Under the pieces are notes generated by a model. That model searched no databases and was not told where the DNA came from. It saw only the letters and a list, made by a program, of their open reading frames with translations. The position numbers and the translations under genes are program-made. From assembly GCF_003818115.1 (NCBI RefSeq), contig NZ_RPOI01000010.1:248001-312000 (forward strand): a stretch of 64,000 bases of DNA, given 5' to 3'. Below, one piece after another: positions 47,063 to 58,254 of this stretch (its first letter is position 1; each line of letters opens with the position of its first letter). Source of the DNA: Citrobacter youngae. Its GTDB lineage: Bacteria > Pseudomonadota > Gammaproteobacteria > Enterobacterales > Enterobacteriaceae.

Positions 47063-48388
47063 TTATTGAACGAGAGAAAACAGATCGTTTAATGACTCAC
47101 TCATACTTGGATGGGTAAATATTTGGTCACGCAACACGGTATAAGGTAACCCGGCATCCATCACAGTTTTAATGATATTAATCATCTCATGCGAATCCAC
47201 ACACAGCAGTGAGACACCTAATATCTGCTGCGTATCCGTGTCCACCACAGCTTTAAGTACACCACGCGTATCATCCATGACTCGCGCCCGTGGAATCGCA
47301 GCGACGGGAAGCGTCACCACCTGTACCGCCGCACCGCTGGCACGGGCCTGCTCTTCTGTCATCCCCACGCGGGAAAGTGGTGGTGTCATAAAGACGGAAT
47401 ATGGCACATTTTGCCGATCGCCGGTGTTTCTCACCCCTTCGCCTAACAGGCCATCACGCACAATACGGAAGTCGTCCAGTGAGATATAGGTAAATTGCAG
47501 CCCCCCTGTTACATCTCCCATAGCCCAGATGTTATCCGCCGACGTCCGCAAATATTTATTCACAATAATGCCGCCACGATCGTTCACATCGACACCGGCT
47601 TTTTTCAGTTGCAGCTGTTCCGTCGCCGGCTTGCGGCCTGATGCGACCAGCAGTGCGTCAACAACCTGTTCCCCTTCCGGCATCTGTAGCTGCACCGCGC
47701 CATCATGAGACGAAACCGACTGCACCTTAGCATTGAGGATCAGCTCTACGCCTTTATCGCGTAAAATATCAGCGATCGCATCGGCGATATCCCGGTCCTC
47801 ACGGGGCAAAAACAGCGGTGCAGCCTCAAAAATAGTGACCTGACTGCCGAAGTTGGCAAACATCGACGCGAACTCAACGCCGATATAGCCCCCCCCCAGG
47901 ATACCCAGGCGCTGTGGGCGTTGGGTCAAATTCAGCAACCCGGTGCTGTCAAAGACGCCCGGCGTACTGGATAATCCCTCAATATCCGGAATCGTCGACT
48001 GTGCACCGGTATTAATAAAAATCTTCTCACCGCTCAGCTCAAGCGTTCCTGTCGACTGCATTACCCGCACGGTATGGTTGTCGACAAATTCAGCACGCCC
48101 TTCAATCACGTCCACATTTTCCAGATTGGCCAGATTATGGAAGTTTTTATCGCGCAGAAAACTGACCACGGAAGTCTTACGCTGCATCGCAGTTGCAAAG
48201 TCATGCTGCAGCTCAGCATCGTGTACCAGGGTTTTGGTTGGAATACAGCCGATATTAATGCATGTTCCGCCATACATGGTGTTGGATTGCTCAATAATTG
48301 CTACCCGCCAGCCCGTCTTTGCCAGCGTAGCCGCCAGCGTCTTACCTGCTTTGCCAAATCCAATAATGATCGCCTGATATTGTTTCAT
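47063..48388 (-). CDS. rclA: RclA, reactive-chlorine-induced flavin disulfide reductase / Cu(II) reductase
   Basis: This pyridine nucleotide-disulfide oxidoreductase of 441 residues closely matches E. coli RclA. It has an FAD-binding start AIIIGFGKAGKTLA, the redox-active Cys pair YGGTCINIGCIPTKT, NAD-binding LGILGGGYIGVEFA and a dimerisation domain ending THPSMSESLNDLFSLVQ. RclA protects against hypochlorous acid and reduces Cu(II). The start at 48388 gives the family N-terminus and has AGAGG upstream; the ATG at 48409 is less likely. It is divergent from its activator rclR and intact although rclB and rclC have decayed. Confidence 0.95.
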   Translation of the reverse strand: MKQYQAIIIGFGKAGKTLAATLAKTGWRVAIIEQSNTMYGGTCINIGCIPTKTLVHDAELQHDFATAMQRKTSVVSFLRDKNFHNLANLENVDVIEGRAEFVDNHTVRVMQSTGTLELSGEKIFINTGAQSTIPDIEGLSSTPGVFDSTGLLNLTQRPQRLGILGGGYIGVEFASMFANFGSQVTIFEAAPLFLPREDRDIADAIADILRDKGVELILNAKVQSVSSHDGAVQLQMPEGEQVVDALLVASGRKPATEQLQLKKAGVDVNDRGGIIVNKYLRTSADNIWAMGDVTGGLQFTYISLDDFRIVRDGLLGEGVRNTGDRQNVPYSVFMTPPLSRVGMTEEQARASGAAVQVVTLPVAAIPRARVMDDTRGVLKAVVDTDTQQILGVSLLCVDSHEMINIIKTVMDAGLPYTVLRDQIFTHPSMSESLNDLFSLVQ

Positions 48389-48624
48389 GCTGCCTCTCCG
48401 CAAAGTCATTGTTCATTTGTTACTCTGGATTATAGGCAGTGCCCTGTCAGGCCAGCATATCCATAACGCGCAATTTTTTGTTCAATCGTCTAAGACCAAA
48501 TAATAAAAACCAAAAATCTGCCAAACAAAACAAAAAGTAACTATTTGATAAAATTAATTTAATGTAAAAATATGGCGATAATTACGGTTCTATCAACAAC
48601 AATAAAAATTGTTCAGGAGTCTTT

Positions 48625-49479
48625 ATGGATGCACTTAGCCGCTTGCTAATGCTTAACGATCCGCAGGGTTCTATTGATCAAAACTGCGTATTGAGCAGAG
48701 ACTGGCAACTCCCTCATGCAGCAGGTGAGTTATCCGTGATCCGCTGGCATACGGTAACCCAGGGTGGCGCTTTACTGGAGATGCCTGATGGCAACACTTA
48801 TACACTGCGTCCTGGTACGGTAGTCATCTTGCCGCAAAACTCCGCGCATCGGTTGTGCCAGTCAGGTGAAGAGCAAACGCATATTGTTTGCGGAAGTCTG
48901 CAACTACAGACATCCTCCCGCTATTTTTTAACCGCGCTGCCGGAAGTTTTGCTGCTGGCACCTGGCGAAAATAGCCCCGTTTACCACTGGCTTAAGGCGA
49001 TGATCGGGCTGATGCAGCAGGAATCATTGAGCATGCTGCCCGGTTCCAACGTTGTGTGCAGCCAGCAATGCGCCACGCTGTTCACGCTTGCCGTTCGCGA
49101 ATGGTTATCTCAGGCCCCCCCTGCTAAAAATGTGCTGAATCTGCTATTACATCCCCGACTGGGAGCGGTGGTGTTCCAGATGCTGGAATCACCCGCACAT
49201 CCCTGGAGTGTTGAAGAACTGGCGCAGCGCGCGCATATGTCCCGGGCCAGTTTTGCTCAACTGTTTCGCGAGGTTTCAAACTCCACGCCGCTCGCCGTAC
49301 TCACTACATTGCGTCTGCAATTCGCCGCCCAGATGCTGTCGCGCGGCGCCCAGCCGTTGGTCGTGATTGCCGAATCGGTGGGATATGCCAGTGAGTCATC
49401 TTTTCACAAAGTTTTTCTGCGTGAATTCGGCTGTACGCCTGGTGAGTACCGTAAACGGGTGAAGGCGCTGGAATCATAG
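48625..49479 (+). CDS. rclR: RclR, AraC-family reactive-chlorine-sensing activator
   Basis: This AraC-family regulator of 284 residues has an N-terminal cupin-like sensor domain and a C-terminal double helix-turn-helix (WSVEELAQRAHMSRASFAQLF and PLVVIAESVGYASESSFHKVF). It matches E. coli RclR, including MDALSRLLMLNDPQGSID and the Cys residues near CQSGEEQTHIVCGSL. RclR Cys oxidation by HOCl activates rclABC. AGGAG precedes the start. It is divergent from rclA and convergent with cusA. Confidence 0.95.
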   Translation: MDALSRLLMLNDPQGSIDQNCVLSRDWQLPHAAGELSVIRWHTVTQGGALLEMPDGNTYTLRPGTVVILPQNSAHRLCQSGEEQTHIVCGSLQLQTSSRYFLTALPEVLLLAPGENSPVYHWLKAMIGLMQQESLSMLPGSNVVCSQQCATLFTLAVREWLSQAPPAKNVLNLLLHPRLGAVVFQMLESPAHPWSVEELAQRAHMSRASFAQLFREVSNSTPLAVLTTLRLQFAAQMLSRGAQPLVVIAESVGYASESSFHKVFLREFGCTPGEYRKRVKALES

Positions 49480-49519
49480 CGCCCACCTTCAAAGGATTGA
49501 AGGCGAGCGCTACCAGGGG

Positions 49520-52500
49520 CTATTTCTGGGTGCGATGCCTGTGTAGCCACATCAGCTTATACGCTGCCGGAATGATGAACAGTGACAGCAAAGGTGCCGT
49601 GATCATGCCGCCAATCATCGGTGCAGCGATACGGCTCATGACTTCAGACCCGGCTCCCGTTCCCCATAAAATCGGCAGCAGACCCGCAATGATGACCGCG
49701 ACAGTCATTGCTTTAGGACGCACACGCAGTACCGCTCCGTGGTACAACGCCTCATCCAGTTTATCTACGGTAAAGGTTTGCGGGTTTTCCAGCGCAGGCT
49801 CTGCTTCAATGGCGTGGCGCAGGTACATCAGCATCACCACGCCAAATTCGGCAGCCACGCCTGCCAGTGCGATGAATCCTGTCCCGGTCGCGACCGACAT
49901 ATGGAATCCCATCCAGTAGAGAAACCAAATTCCGCCTACCAACGCAAAGGGCACACTGGTGATAATCAACAGTGCTTCGCCAAAACGACGGAATGCCAGA
50001 TACAGCAGCACGAAGATAATCATCAGCGTCATCGGCACCATCAGTTTAAGCTTGTGGCTGGCGCGCTCAAGCAGCTCAAACTGCCCGGAGAATGCCACGC
50101 TGGTTCCCGGTTTTAGCTGGACGTTTTCAGCAATCGCTTTTTTCAGATCGTTCACCACCGACACCATGTCGCGATCGCGGGCATCAATATAGATCCAACT
50201 GGTTGGCCGCGCGTTCTCGGTTTTCAACATCGACGGCCCCGAAACCACCTGCACATCTGCAACATCAGCCAGCGTGATTTGCTGTTTCATTGGCGTCAGT
50301 ATCGGCAGATGCCGTAGCGTTTCCGGGCTATCGCGATAGCTTTGTGGATAACGCAGATTGATCGGATAGCGGGCGATACCTTCAACCGTTTCACTTACCA
50401 TGGCACCGCCTACCGCTGAGGTGATAAACAGTTGCACATCGCCGACGGTCATCCCATAACGGGCGGCCTTTTCACGATGAATATCTACGCTAAGATAACG
50501 TCCGCCGACCAGACGTTCAGCCAATGCGGATGCCACGCCAGGCACCGTTCTTGCGACTTCTTCGATTTGCTCTGCCGTGGCGTCAATATCCGACAACACG
50601 GTACCCGAAACCTTAATACCGATAGGACTTTTAATCCCCGTAGAGAGCATATCGATACGGTTACGAATTGGCGGGACCCACAGATTCGCCAGCCCCGGTA
50701 AACGAACGGTTTTGTCCAGTTCCTCAATGATTTTGTCCATCGTCATCCCCGGACGCCACTGATCCTGCGGCTTCAGTTGGATGGTGGTTTCCACCATTTC
50801 CAACGGCGCGGAGTCGGTCGCCGTTTCAGCTTTACCGGTTTTACCAAACACGCGCGCCACTTCAGGAACCGTCATGATGAGCTTATCGGTTTTTTGCAGC
50901 ATATCTGCCGCCTGCGCTGCGGAAATCCCCGGCAAGGTTGAAGGCATATACAACAGATCGCCTTCGTTAATCTGCGGTAGGAATTCGCCCCCAACCTTAT
51001 TCAGCGGGAAGATGACGGTCAGGATCGACAGCACCGCCACCAGCAGGGTCGTTTTCGGCCAGTGCAGCACTTTCAACAATAACGGGTGGTAAATACGAAT
51101 CAGGAAACGGTTAAGCGGGTTGCTGCTTTCCGCCGGGATCTTGCCACGGATCCAAAATCCCATCAGGATCGGGATCACCACAATGGCCAGAAACGCAGCA
51201 CCTGCCATAGCGTAGGTTTTGGTAAACGCCAGCGGACCAAACAACCGCCCTTCCTGCCCTTCAAGGGTGAAGATAGGGATAAACGACAGCGTGATAATCA
51301 GTAAGCTAATAAACAGCGCCGGACCGACTTCCACCGAGGCGTTGGTGATGACTTTCCAGCGGGTTTCGTTATCCAGCGTTTCACCCGGATGCTGATGCCC
51401 CCACTCTTCCAGCCGCTTATGCGCGTTCTCAATCATCACGATTGCGGCATCGACCATCGCCCCGACCGCGATGGCTATCCCCCCAAGCGACATAATGTTG
51501 GCGTTCAGTCCCTGGAAATGCATCACGATAAACGCGATACACAGTCCCAGCGGCAGAGAAATAATGGCCACCAGCGCCGAGCGGATATGCCACAGGAACA
51601 GCGCGCACACCAGCGCCACAACGATAAACTCTTCCAGCAGCTTGTAGCTCAGGTTATCAATCGCGCGATCGATCAGTTGACTGCGATCATATGTTGTAAC
51701 TACTTCAACGCCTTCCGGCAGACTGCTCTTCAGCGTTTCAAGTTTAGCCTTAACCGCGGAGATCACCTCGCGCGCATTTTTACCGGAGCGCAGGATCACT
51801 ACGCCGCCTGCCACTTCGCCTTCGCCATTCAGCTCGGCGATCCCGCGGCGCATTTCCGGCCCAATTTGTACGCGGGCAACATCACGCAGATAGACCGGAA
51901 CGCCATCTGTGCCAGTTTTCAGCACGATATTATTAAAGTCATCAAGGGACTGCAGATACCCACTGGCGCGGACCATATATTCCGCTTCTGCCATTTCGAC
52001 AGATGAACCACCGGCTTCCTGGTTTGAGGCATCCAGCGCCGATTTCACCTCACCCAGACTGATGCCATATTGCGTCAGCTTCATCGGATCGATGACAACC
52101 TGGTACTCTTTGACCACACCACCCACCGAGGCAACTTCCGCCACGTTAGGGATAGTTTTCAATTCATATTTTAAGAACCAGTCCTGCAGGGAACGTAATT
52201 GGGCAAGATCATGTTTGCCGCTGCGATCCACCAGCGCATATTCAAATATCCAGCCGACCCCTGTCGCATCTGGTCCCATTTCAGCACTGATGCCAGCGGG
52301 TAATTTCCCCTGCACCTGGTTGAGATATTCCAGGACACGGGAGCGCGCCCAATAAGGATCGGTCCCGTCTTCAAAAATGACATATACGTAAGAGTCGCCA
52401 AATTGCGAGAAACCACGCACCGTTTTCGCTCCCGGCACCGACAGCATGGTGGTGGTCAGCGGATAGGTCACCTGATTTTCAACAATTTGCGGCGCTTGCC

Positions 52501-52663
52501 CCGGATAACTGGTTTTGATGATCACCTGCACATCAGAGAGATCGGGCAGCGCGTCAACCGGCGTATTCACAATGGTCCAGGTGCCCCAGATACTGAGAAA
52601 CAGCGCCCCCATCATCACCAGGAAACGGTTTGCCACCGAGCGGCGAATAATCCATTCAATCAT
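49520..52663 (-). CDS. cusA: CusA, copper/silver RND efflux pump
   Basis: This heavy-metal RND transporter of 1047 residues, the same length as E. coli CusA, pumps Cu(I) and Ag(I) out through CusCBA. The methionines in [18 protein letters not shown] and IDMLSTGI correspond to the metal-binding triad. The membrane charge-relay region [22 protein letters not shown] is intact. It follows cusB by 11 bases, is the last gene of cusCFBA and converges with rclR. Confidence 0.97.
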   Translation of the reverse strand: MIEWIIRRSVANRFLVMMGALFLSIWGTWTIVNTPVDALPDLSDVQVIIKTSYPGQAPQIVENQVTYPLTTTMLSVPGAKTVRGFSQFGDSYVYVIFEDGTDPYWARSRVLEYLNQVQGKLPAGISAEMGPDATGVGWIFEYALVDRSGKHDLAQLRSLQDWFLKYELKTIPNVAEVASVGGVVKEYQVVIDPMKLTQYGISLGEVKSALDASNQEAGGSSVEMAEAEYMVRASGYLQSLDDFNNIVLKTGTDGVPVYLRDVARVQIGPEMRRGIAELNGEGEVAGGVVILRSGKNAREVISAVKAKLETLKSSLPEGVEVVTTYDRSQLIDRAIDNLSYKLLEEFIVVALVCALFLWHIRSALVAIISLPLGLCIAFIVMHFQGLNANIMSLGGIAIAVGAMVDAAIVMIENAHKRLEEWGHQHPGETLDNETRWKVITNASVEVGPALFISLLIITLSFIPIFTLEGQEGRLFGPLAFTKTYAMAGAAFLAIVVIPILMGFWIRGKIPAESSNPLNRFLIRIYHPLLLKVLHWPKTTLLVAVLSILTVIFPLNKVGGEFLPQINEGDLLYMPSTLPGISAAQAADMLQKTDKLIMTVPEVARVFGKTGKAETATDSAPLEMVETTIQLKPQDQWRPGMTMDKIIEELDKTVRLPGLANLWVPPIRNRIDMLSTGIKSPIGIKVSGTVLSDIDATAEQIEEVARTVPGVASALAERLVGGRYLSVDIHREKAARYGMTVGDVQLFITSAVGGAMVSETVEGIARYPINLRYPQSYRDSPETLRHLPILTPMKQQITLADVADVQVVSGPSMLKTENARPTSWIYIDARDRDMVSVVNDLKKAIAENVQLKPGTSVAFSGQFELLERASHKLKLMVPMTLMIIFVLLYLAFRRFGEALLIITSVPFALVGGIWFLYWMGFHMSVATGTGFIALAGVAAEFGVVMLMYLRHAIEAEPALENPQTFTVDKLDEALYHGAVLRVRPKAMTVAVIIAGLLPILWGTGAGSEVMSRIAAPMIGGMITAPLLSLFIIPAAYKLMWLHRHRTQK

Positions 52664-52674
52664 TTATCATGTCC

Positions 52675-53967
52675 TCAGTGTGAATGGGTCGCCTGGGCTG
52701 GCATCGCGGGTACAGCGAGCGTCCCGTTTGCCTGGGCGCGCATACGATCCAGGGCGCCAGAAATATTCGCTTCGGAATCGATCAGGAACAGACCGCTGGA
52801 CACCACGTTTTCACCTTCGCTCAAACCAGAGTGAATGGCCGTTAACCCCTGAGACTCATGGAATACGGCTACCTGCTTAGGTACAAATCGTCCTTCATTA
52901 TCGACGGTGATAACCCGCTGTTCGGTACCGGTATCAATCAGCGCTTTAGACGGGATCAGCAGCATCGGCTCGCTTTGCGTTTTTAGTTGCAGATAGGCAT
53001 TCATTCCCGGCTTAAGGGCCTCATCCGGGTTATCAACCTGTAGACGAAGCTGGAGCGTGCGCGTCGTGGAATCCACACTCGGCAAAATACTCCATTTGCT
53101 AATGGTGAAGGATTTACCCGGCCAGGCAGGAACGGTAATGGTGAATTGCGAGGCGTCTTTAATCAGCCAGGCGATAGATTCCGGGACTGAAGCACTGACC
53201 CAAACCGGATCCATTCCCTGAATTTTCGCGACCACATTATCTTTTGAGATGTTCATACCAGTACGTAAATCAAACGCGGTAATCACCCCATCAATAGGGG
53301 CCTTCAGGGTAAAGCGAGTCTGAATTTTCCGCGTCGCTTTCAAGCGTTGAATGTCCGCCTCCGGCATTCCCGCCAGGCGTAATCTCTCCAGAATACCTTC
53401 AACCTGCGTCGCGCTGCCGCCCGTTTCCCGCAGCAGTAAATATTCACTTTGTGCTTCTACCCAGTCGGGAATTGTCAGATCGATAAGCGGCGAGCCCTGC
53501 TTAATTTTGTCGCCCACAGTCAGCGGATAAACTTTCTCGATAAAGCCTGCCGAACGCGCCTGGACAATGACAAATTGATATTCGTTATAACTGACGTTCG
53601 CCGGGAAAGTTTGTGCATATTGCAATGGCCCACGGCGCACGGGTTCGGTTTTTAGCCCCAGATTCTGAGTCTGTGTCGGGTCAATACGCACACCCGGTGT
53701 GGATGTACTCGCCGTCTCTTCATCGGCATATTTCGGGATCAAATCCATATCCATAAACGGAGATTTACCCGGTTTATCAAACCGCGTATTGGGATACATG
53801 GGGTCGTACCAGAATAAAACTCTACGCTCTTCTTTTTTTTGAGCAGCGCCGGTATCGGCCGATACTTTTGCGGATGAATAATAGGTATACACACCGACAG
53901 AAATAATTCCGCCGACAATCATGCTGCCGAGAATAAGCGCGGTATTTTTAATATTTAAAGACGCCAT
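52675..53967 (-). CDS. cusB: CusB/SilB, membrane-fusion protein of the Cu/Ag efflux system
   Basis: This periplasmic adaptor of 430 residues has one N-terminal membrane segment. It links CusA to CusC and takes metal from CusF. The N-terminal metal-binding methionines lie in FWYDPMYPNTRFDKPGKSPF followed by MDMDL. The N-terminus MASLNIKN and the length resemble plasmid SilB more than E. coli CusB (407 residues). The start at 53967 was chosen for its upstream GGA and homology; an in-frame ATG at 53979 exists. Confidence 0.95.
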   Translation of the reverse strand: MASLNIKNTALILGSMIVGGIISVGVYTYYSSAKVSADTGAAQKKEERRVLFWYDPMYPNTRFDKPGKSPFMDMDLIPKYADEETASTSTPGVRIDPTQTQNLGLKTEPVRRGPLQYAQTFPANVSYNEYQFVIVQARSAGFIEKVYPLTVGDKIKQGSPLIDLTIPDWVEAQSEYLLLRETGGSATQVEGILERLRLAGMPEADIQRLKATRKIQTRFTLKAPIDGVITAFDLRTGMNISKDNVVAKIQGMDPVWVSASVPESIAWLIKDASQFTITVPAWPGKSFTISKWSILPSVDSTTRTLQLRLQVDNPDEALKPGMNAYLQLKTQSEPMLLIPSKALIDTGTEQRVITVDNEGRFVPKQVAVFHESQGLTAIHSGLSEGENVVSSGLFLIDSEANISGALDRMRAQANGTLAVPAMPAQATHSH

Positions 53968-54044
53968 AGTGATTTCCATTGCGCGATAGTCTCGCCCGTG
54001 TCCAGGAAAACCCGGGCAAGAATAAAAGAGACCAGCGAGATCCG

Positions 54045-54392
54045 TTATTTACTGATGTGAATATCGCGTAAGACAGAGAGATTTCCCTGCTGAACAAACG
54101 TAAATGCAACTTTATCGCCTGGCTGAATATCGTCGGCCCTGGTATCAGATACCAGCGTGAAACGCATCGTCATTGCCGGCCAGTTCACTGCGGGAATAGG
54201 TTCATGTTTAATCGTGACTTTTTTGCTATCCATATCAATAGATTCAATCACGCCTGTCGCACTAATCACTTGCTCCTGCTGGGCCGCAGGCGCCATATTC
54301 ATCATCTCGCCATGCTGATGTTCATTGGCCTGAGCGTTAAACATGACTACAGATAACACAGTAAACAAAGCGGCTTTAGCGGTAGTTTTCAT
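54045..54392 (-). CDS. cusF: CusF, periplasmic Cu(I)/Ag(I) metallochaperone
   Basis: This secreted protein of 115 residues has a signal peptide ending at NAQA. The metal site is visible in KHEPIPAVNWPAMTMRF, where His, Trp and two Met correspond to the CusF cation-pi/Met site. It delivers metal to CusB. The start at 54392 follows AGGAG; an upstream in-frame ATG at 54428 lies in the cusC tail. It sits between cusC (32-base gap) and cusB, as in E. coli. Confidence 0.95.
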   Translation of the reverse strand: MKTTAKAALFTVLSVVMFNAQANEHQHGEMMNMAPAAQQEQVISATGVIESIDMDSKKVTIKHEPIPAVNWPAMTMRFTLVSDTRADDIQPGDKVAFTFVQQGNLSVLRDIHISK

Positions 54393-54424
54393 GCAATATA
54401 CTCCTGAGAATTTAAGATTAAGGA

Positions 54425-55807
54425 TCATTCAACCCAGCCACCGCCTAAGGCAGCAAACAGCTTAATTTCATTAACCTGTTGGGCATAGTTAAGGTCGAGC
54501 AACGATTGCTGTGTAGTGAATAAAGAACGCTCGGCGTCCAGTACTTCGATATAACTAACCGCACCATGTTGATAGAGTGCACGAGCGCGTTGCAGCGTGA
54601 TTTGTAATGAGTCCAGATAACGCTGTTGTCCGGTAATTTGATCGGCAAGGCTTTGACGCAACACCAGTGCATCCGCAACTTCTTTAAATGCGTTCTGAAT
54701 TTTTTGCTCGTAATTCACCACCGATTGCTGCTGGCGGATTTTTGCTAAATCGAGATTTGACTGATTACGTCCAGCGTTAAAGATCGGAATGTCTATTTTC
54801 GGGACAAAATTCCACATGCCGCTGGCCGCATTAAAGAGGCTGGAGAGATCGCCACTGCTGCTGGATACAGAGCTGGTCAGCGTAATCGATGGGAAAAATG
54901 CGGCTCGTGCAGCGCCAATATTGGCGTTCGCCGCCAGCAATCCATGTTCGGCCTCCATAATATCCGGGCGCTGCAATAATATTTGCGATGGGAGTGCGGG
55001 GGGCAGTGTCACGGGTTTTATATCACCGCGACTGCGCACGCGGTCGTCCGGTAATTTCCCGTACGTCCCCAGTAATAGTTGCAGTGCGTTGTTCGCCTGC
55101 GCCAGTTCGCCTTGACGTTTGGCAATATCGCTGCGTGTGCTTTCAATCACGCCGCGAGCCTGCTCCAGTGCCAGCACGTTCGTACTGCCGGTCATCAACT
55201 GTTTCTCGACAAACGCATAAGAGCGCTGGTAGTTTTGCAACGTTTCTTCGGCAATTTGCAGTTGCGCATAAGCCAGACGCTGGTTGAAATAACTTTGCGC
55301 CACGTTAGAAATTAATGAGATATGCACCATTCGACGCGCTTCTTCACTGGCGAAAAAATTCTGCCGATCGGCTTCACTCATATTTTTCAGTCGTCCAAAG
55401 AAATCCAGATCGAAACTGAGATTCAGTCCCGCTTCAAATTCCCGGTTAGTGCTGCTATCGCCTTTTAATTTCCCGCTATAGGTACCGCTGGAGCCAGCGT
55501 TAAGCTGTGGGTAACGATCGGCATCCGTCACACCGTATTGCGCTTTCGCTTCCTGAACCTTCAGTACCGCCATGCGTAAATCACGATTATTGACCAGCGC
55601 CTCACCAATCAACGCCTTCACCTGGGAGTCAACAAAAAAGTTACGCCAGCCCGTATCCTGATATCCCGTCGGGGCCGAAACCAGCGTGTGCTGACTTAAG
55701 GAGAATTGCTGCGGAACCGGCAATGCCGGACGTTGATAGTCCGGAGCCAACGAGCAGCCAGCCAGAACAAAAATAGCGCTGAGGGTAAGAAGCTTAAATT
55801 TGTACAT
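54425..55807 (-). CDS. cusC: CusC, outer-membrane factor of the Cu/Ag efflux system
   Basis: This TolC-like lipoprotein of 460 residues has the lipobox VLAGC followed by SLAPDYQRPALPVPQQFSLS, and its two duplicated outer-membrane-efflux repeats match E. coli CusC. It forms the exit duct of CusCBA. The start at 55807 gives MYKFKLLTLSAIFVLAGC; the in-frame extension to 55840 is not supported. It is the first gene of cusCFBA and is divergent from cusR. Confidence 0.95.
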   Translation of the reverse strand: MYKFKLLTLSAIFVLAGCSLAPDYQRPALPVPQQFSLSQHTLVSAPTGYQDTGWRNFFVDSQVKALIGEALVNNRDLRMAVLKVQEAKAQYGVTDADRYPQLNAGSSGTYSGKLKGDSSTNREFEAGLNLSFDLDFFGRLKNMSEADRQNFFASEEARRMVHISLISNVAQSYFNQRLAYAQLQIAEETLQNYQRSYAFVEKQLMTGSTNVLALEQARGVIESTRSDIAKRQGELAQANNALQLLLGTYGKLPDDRVRSRGDIKPVTLPPALPSQILLQRPDIMEAEHGLLAANANIGAARAAFFPSITLTSSVSSSSGDLSSLFNAASGMWNFVPKIDIPIFNAGRNQSNLDLAKIRQQQSVVNYEQKIQNAFKEVADALVLRQSLADQITGQQRYLDSLQITLQRARALYQHGAVSYIEVLDAERSLFTTQQSLLDLNYAQQVNEIKLFAALGGGWVE

Positions 55808-55890
55808 AGTTCTTCTCGTCCAGACCGGACTGATAACCATAAAAGATGTGTGAATTTATACCTGAATGACTCTGTTTAAGCGGTGACAGG

Positions 55891-55912
55891 AAAATGACAA
55901 AACTGTCATTTT
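55891..55912. promoter_or_regulatory. CusR box between cusC and cusR
   Basis: AAAATGACAA and CTGTCATTTT face each other across two bases, matching the E. coli CusR box AAAATGACAA-NN-TTGTCATTTT at all but one position. It would serve both the cusCFBA and cusRS promoters. Confidence 0.93.
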
Positions 55913-55989
55913 CCCAATAACCGATTGCTATCCGATCCGCCTTCTCTAGAATTGAAAATCCGCACAGCCAGTGCGTGATGGAGAATGTC

Positions 55990-56673
55990 ATGAAGATTTT
56001 GATTGTCGAAGATGAAAAAAAAACCGGCGAATACCTGACGAAAGGCCTGACGGAAGCGGGTTTTGTTGTGGATTTGGCGGACAACGGTCTGAACGGATAT
56101 CACCTGGCAATGACCGGTGATTATGACCTGCTCATTCTCGACATCATGCTGCCCGATGTAAACGGCTGGGATATCGTGCGGATGCTGCGCACCGCCAATA
56201 AAGGCATGCCCATTCTGCTACTCACCGCACTGGGTACCATTGAGCATCGGGTCAAAGGTCTGGAGCTGGGGGCTGATGATTATTTGGTTAAACCGTTTGC
56301 CTTTGCAGAATTGCTGGCGCGGGTCAGAACGCTGCTGCGACGGGGAGCCGCGGTCATTGTCGAAAGTCAGTTTCAGGTCGCGGATTTAATGGTCGATCTG
56401 GTCAGCAGAAAGGTCACCCGCAACGGCACACGCATTACCCTGACCAGTAAAGAGTTTACGCTGCTTGAATTTTTCCTGCGTCATCAGGGAGAAGTGTTGC
56501 CGCGTTCGCTGATTGCCTCTCAGGTTTGGGATATGAATTTTGACAGCGACACCAATGCGATTGATGTCGCCGTGAAGCGTCTGCGGGCCAAAATCGATAA
56601 TGACTTTGAGCCGAAACTGATTCAGACCGTGCGTGGCGTGGGGTACATGCTTGAGGTGCCGGATGGCAACTAA
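55990..56673 (+). CDS. cusR: CusR, copper/silver response regulator
   Basis: This OmpR/PhoB-family regulator of 227 residues has an N-terminal receiver (phospho-acceptor Asp in [10 protein letters not shown], conserved Lys in [10 protein letters not shown]) and a C-terminal winged helix. It is very close to both CusR and SilR. The ATG at 55990 has GGAG upstream and gives the usual start MKILIVEDE; the ORF extends in frame to 55975 without support. It overlaps cusS by 11 bases. Confidence 0.97.
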   Translation: MKILIVEDEKKTGEYLTKGLTEAGFVVDLADNGLNGYHLAMTGDYDLLILDIMLPDVNGWDIVRMLRTANKGMPILLLTALGTIEHRVKGLELGADDYLVKPFAFAELLARVRTLLRRGAAVIVESQFQVADLMVDLVSRKVTRNGTRITLTSKEFTLLEFFLRHQGEVLPRSLIASQVWDMNFDSDTNAIDVAVKRLRAKIDNDFEPKLIQTVRGVGYMLEVPDGN

Positions 56674-58114
56674 ACGATTACAGCGCCCTTTTTCGCTGGC
56701 AACACGGTTAACCTTTTTTATCAGTCTGGCGACTATCGCCTCATTTTTCGCTTTCGCATGGATAATGATCCACTCGGTGAAAGTCCATTTCGCAGAGCAG
56801 GATATCAATGATTTAAAAGAGATCAGCGCGACGCTGGAGCGTATTATTAACCACCCGAACGAACCGGAATCGCGTCGGCTGGAAACACTAAAAAACGTAG
56901 TTTCGGGTTATTCTAACGTCATTATTTCTCTGGAAGATGCCAATCAGAGGGCCATTTTCCATTCACCTAATGCGCCGGATCTTCGTCAGTTTATCGCCAC
57001 GGCAACGCCGGATAAAAATGCACATACCCGTAATGTCTTTTTAATTTCCGGCCCAACGCTGCAAACATCAGAACATGCGCACGGGAAAAACGCATCCTCC
57101 AACTGGCGAATGATTCGTTTACCCATTGGGCAGTTGCCAGACGGAAAACCGGCCTATACGTTGTTTATGGCGTTATCGATTGATTTTCATCTGCACTATA
57201 TTAACGATCTGAAAAACAAACTGATCATGACAGCATCGTTAATTAGCATGATGATTGTTTTTATTGTGCTGTTCGCCGTCTATAAAGGTCATGAACCGAT
57301 CCGTAATGTCAGTCGGCGCATCCAAAATATCACCTCTAAAGATCTCGATGTTCGCCTGGACCCGCAGGCCGTGCCGATTGAGCTTGAGCAACTGGTCGAG
57401 TCATTTAATCATATGATCGAACGAATCGAAGATGTGTTTAAACGTCAGTCCAATTTTTCTGCTGATATTGCTCACGAAATCCGCACGCCAATCACCAACC
57501 TGGTCACGCAAACAGAAATTGCCCTCAGCCATCCCCGCAGCACGAAAGAGCTGGAAGATGTGCTCTACTCTAATCTCGAAGAGTTTGGGCGTATGTCGAA
57601 GATGGTGAGTGATATGTTGTTTTTGGCACAGGCAGACAATAATCAGTTGATCCCGGAAAAAACAGCGCTGAATCTTGCGGATGAGGTCAGTAAAGTGTTC
57701 GACTTTTTCGAAGCCTGGGCGGAAGAACGCGAAGTCAGCCTGCGCTTTGAAGGTCGGGCATGCCGGGTTTCTGGCGACCCGTTAATGTTACGCCGGGCAA
57801 TGAGCAACCTGCTCTCTAACGCAATGCGCTATACGCCCAAAGGCGAATCTGTCACCGTGCGAGTGAAAGAGGCTGATGATCTCGTGCATATTATTGTGGA
57901 AAATCCTGGTACGCCAATAGCCGCGGAACATCTGCCACGACTCTTTGACCGGTTTTATCGCGTCGATCCCTCACGACAGCGTAAAGGCGAAGGTAGCGGT
58001 ATTGGCCTGGCGATAGTGAAATCGATTGTGATTGCCCACCAGGGAAAAGTCTCCGTGACATCCGACGCTCGCGCTACCCGCTTTATTCTGACATTACCCA
58101 AATATGCCGCTTAA
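56663..58114 (+). CDS. cusS: CusS, copper/silver sensor histidine kinase
   Basis: This inner-membrane kinase of 483 residues has two membrane segments (about 18-38 and 188-210) bounding a periplasmic metal sensor, then HAMP, the phospho-acceptor His in [14 protein letters not shown], and a catalytic domain with [11 protein letters not shown] and [14 protein letters not shown]. It phosphorylates CusR on periplasmic Cu(I) or Ag(I). The start at 56663 overlaps the cusR stop; the ATG-initiated extension to 56633 is not conserved. Confidence 0.96.
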   Translation: MATKRLQRPFSLATRLTFFISLATIASFFAFAWIMIHSVKVHFAEQDINDLKEISATLERIINHPNEPESRRLETLKNVVSGYSNVIISLEDANQRAIFHSPNAPDLRQFIATATPDKNAHTRNVFLISGPTLQTSEHAHGKNASSNWRMIRLPIGQLPDGKPAYTLFMALSIDFHLHYINDLKNKLIMTASLISMMIVFIVLFAVYKGHEPIRNVSRRIQNITSKDLDVRLDPQAVPIELEQLVESFNHMIERIEDVFKRQSNFSADIAHEIRTPITNLVTQTEIALSHPRSTKELEDVLYSNLEEFGRMSKMVSDMLFLAQADNNQLIPEKTALNLADEVSKVFDFFEAWAEEREVSLRFEGRACRVSGDPLMLRRAMSNLLSNAMRYTPKGESVTVRVKEADDLVHIIVENPGTPIAAEHLPRLFDRFYRVDPSRQRKGEGSGIGLAIVKSIVIAHQGKVSVTSDARATRFILTLPKYAA

Positions 58115-58192
58115 TAATTATTGGTGGCGCTAATGCGCCATCGATTAAACCTGATATTAATATTATTATTCTCTGACATCATCGTCATAATC

Positions 58193-58210
58193 CTGTCACC
58201 TCACTGACAG
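58193..58210. repeat. Inverted repeat upstream of the SilE/PcoE-like gene
   Basis: CTGTCA-CCTCAC-TGACAG is a perfect six-base inverted repeat 45 bases before the start codon. It uses the same TGACA/TGTCA half-sites as the CusR box but in the opposite arrangement. It may be an operator or a chance hairpin. Confidence 0.35.
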
Positions 58211-58254
58211 CCCCTGATTATTATAATTCTCCTGTAAACCGACACTGGAGAAAT

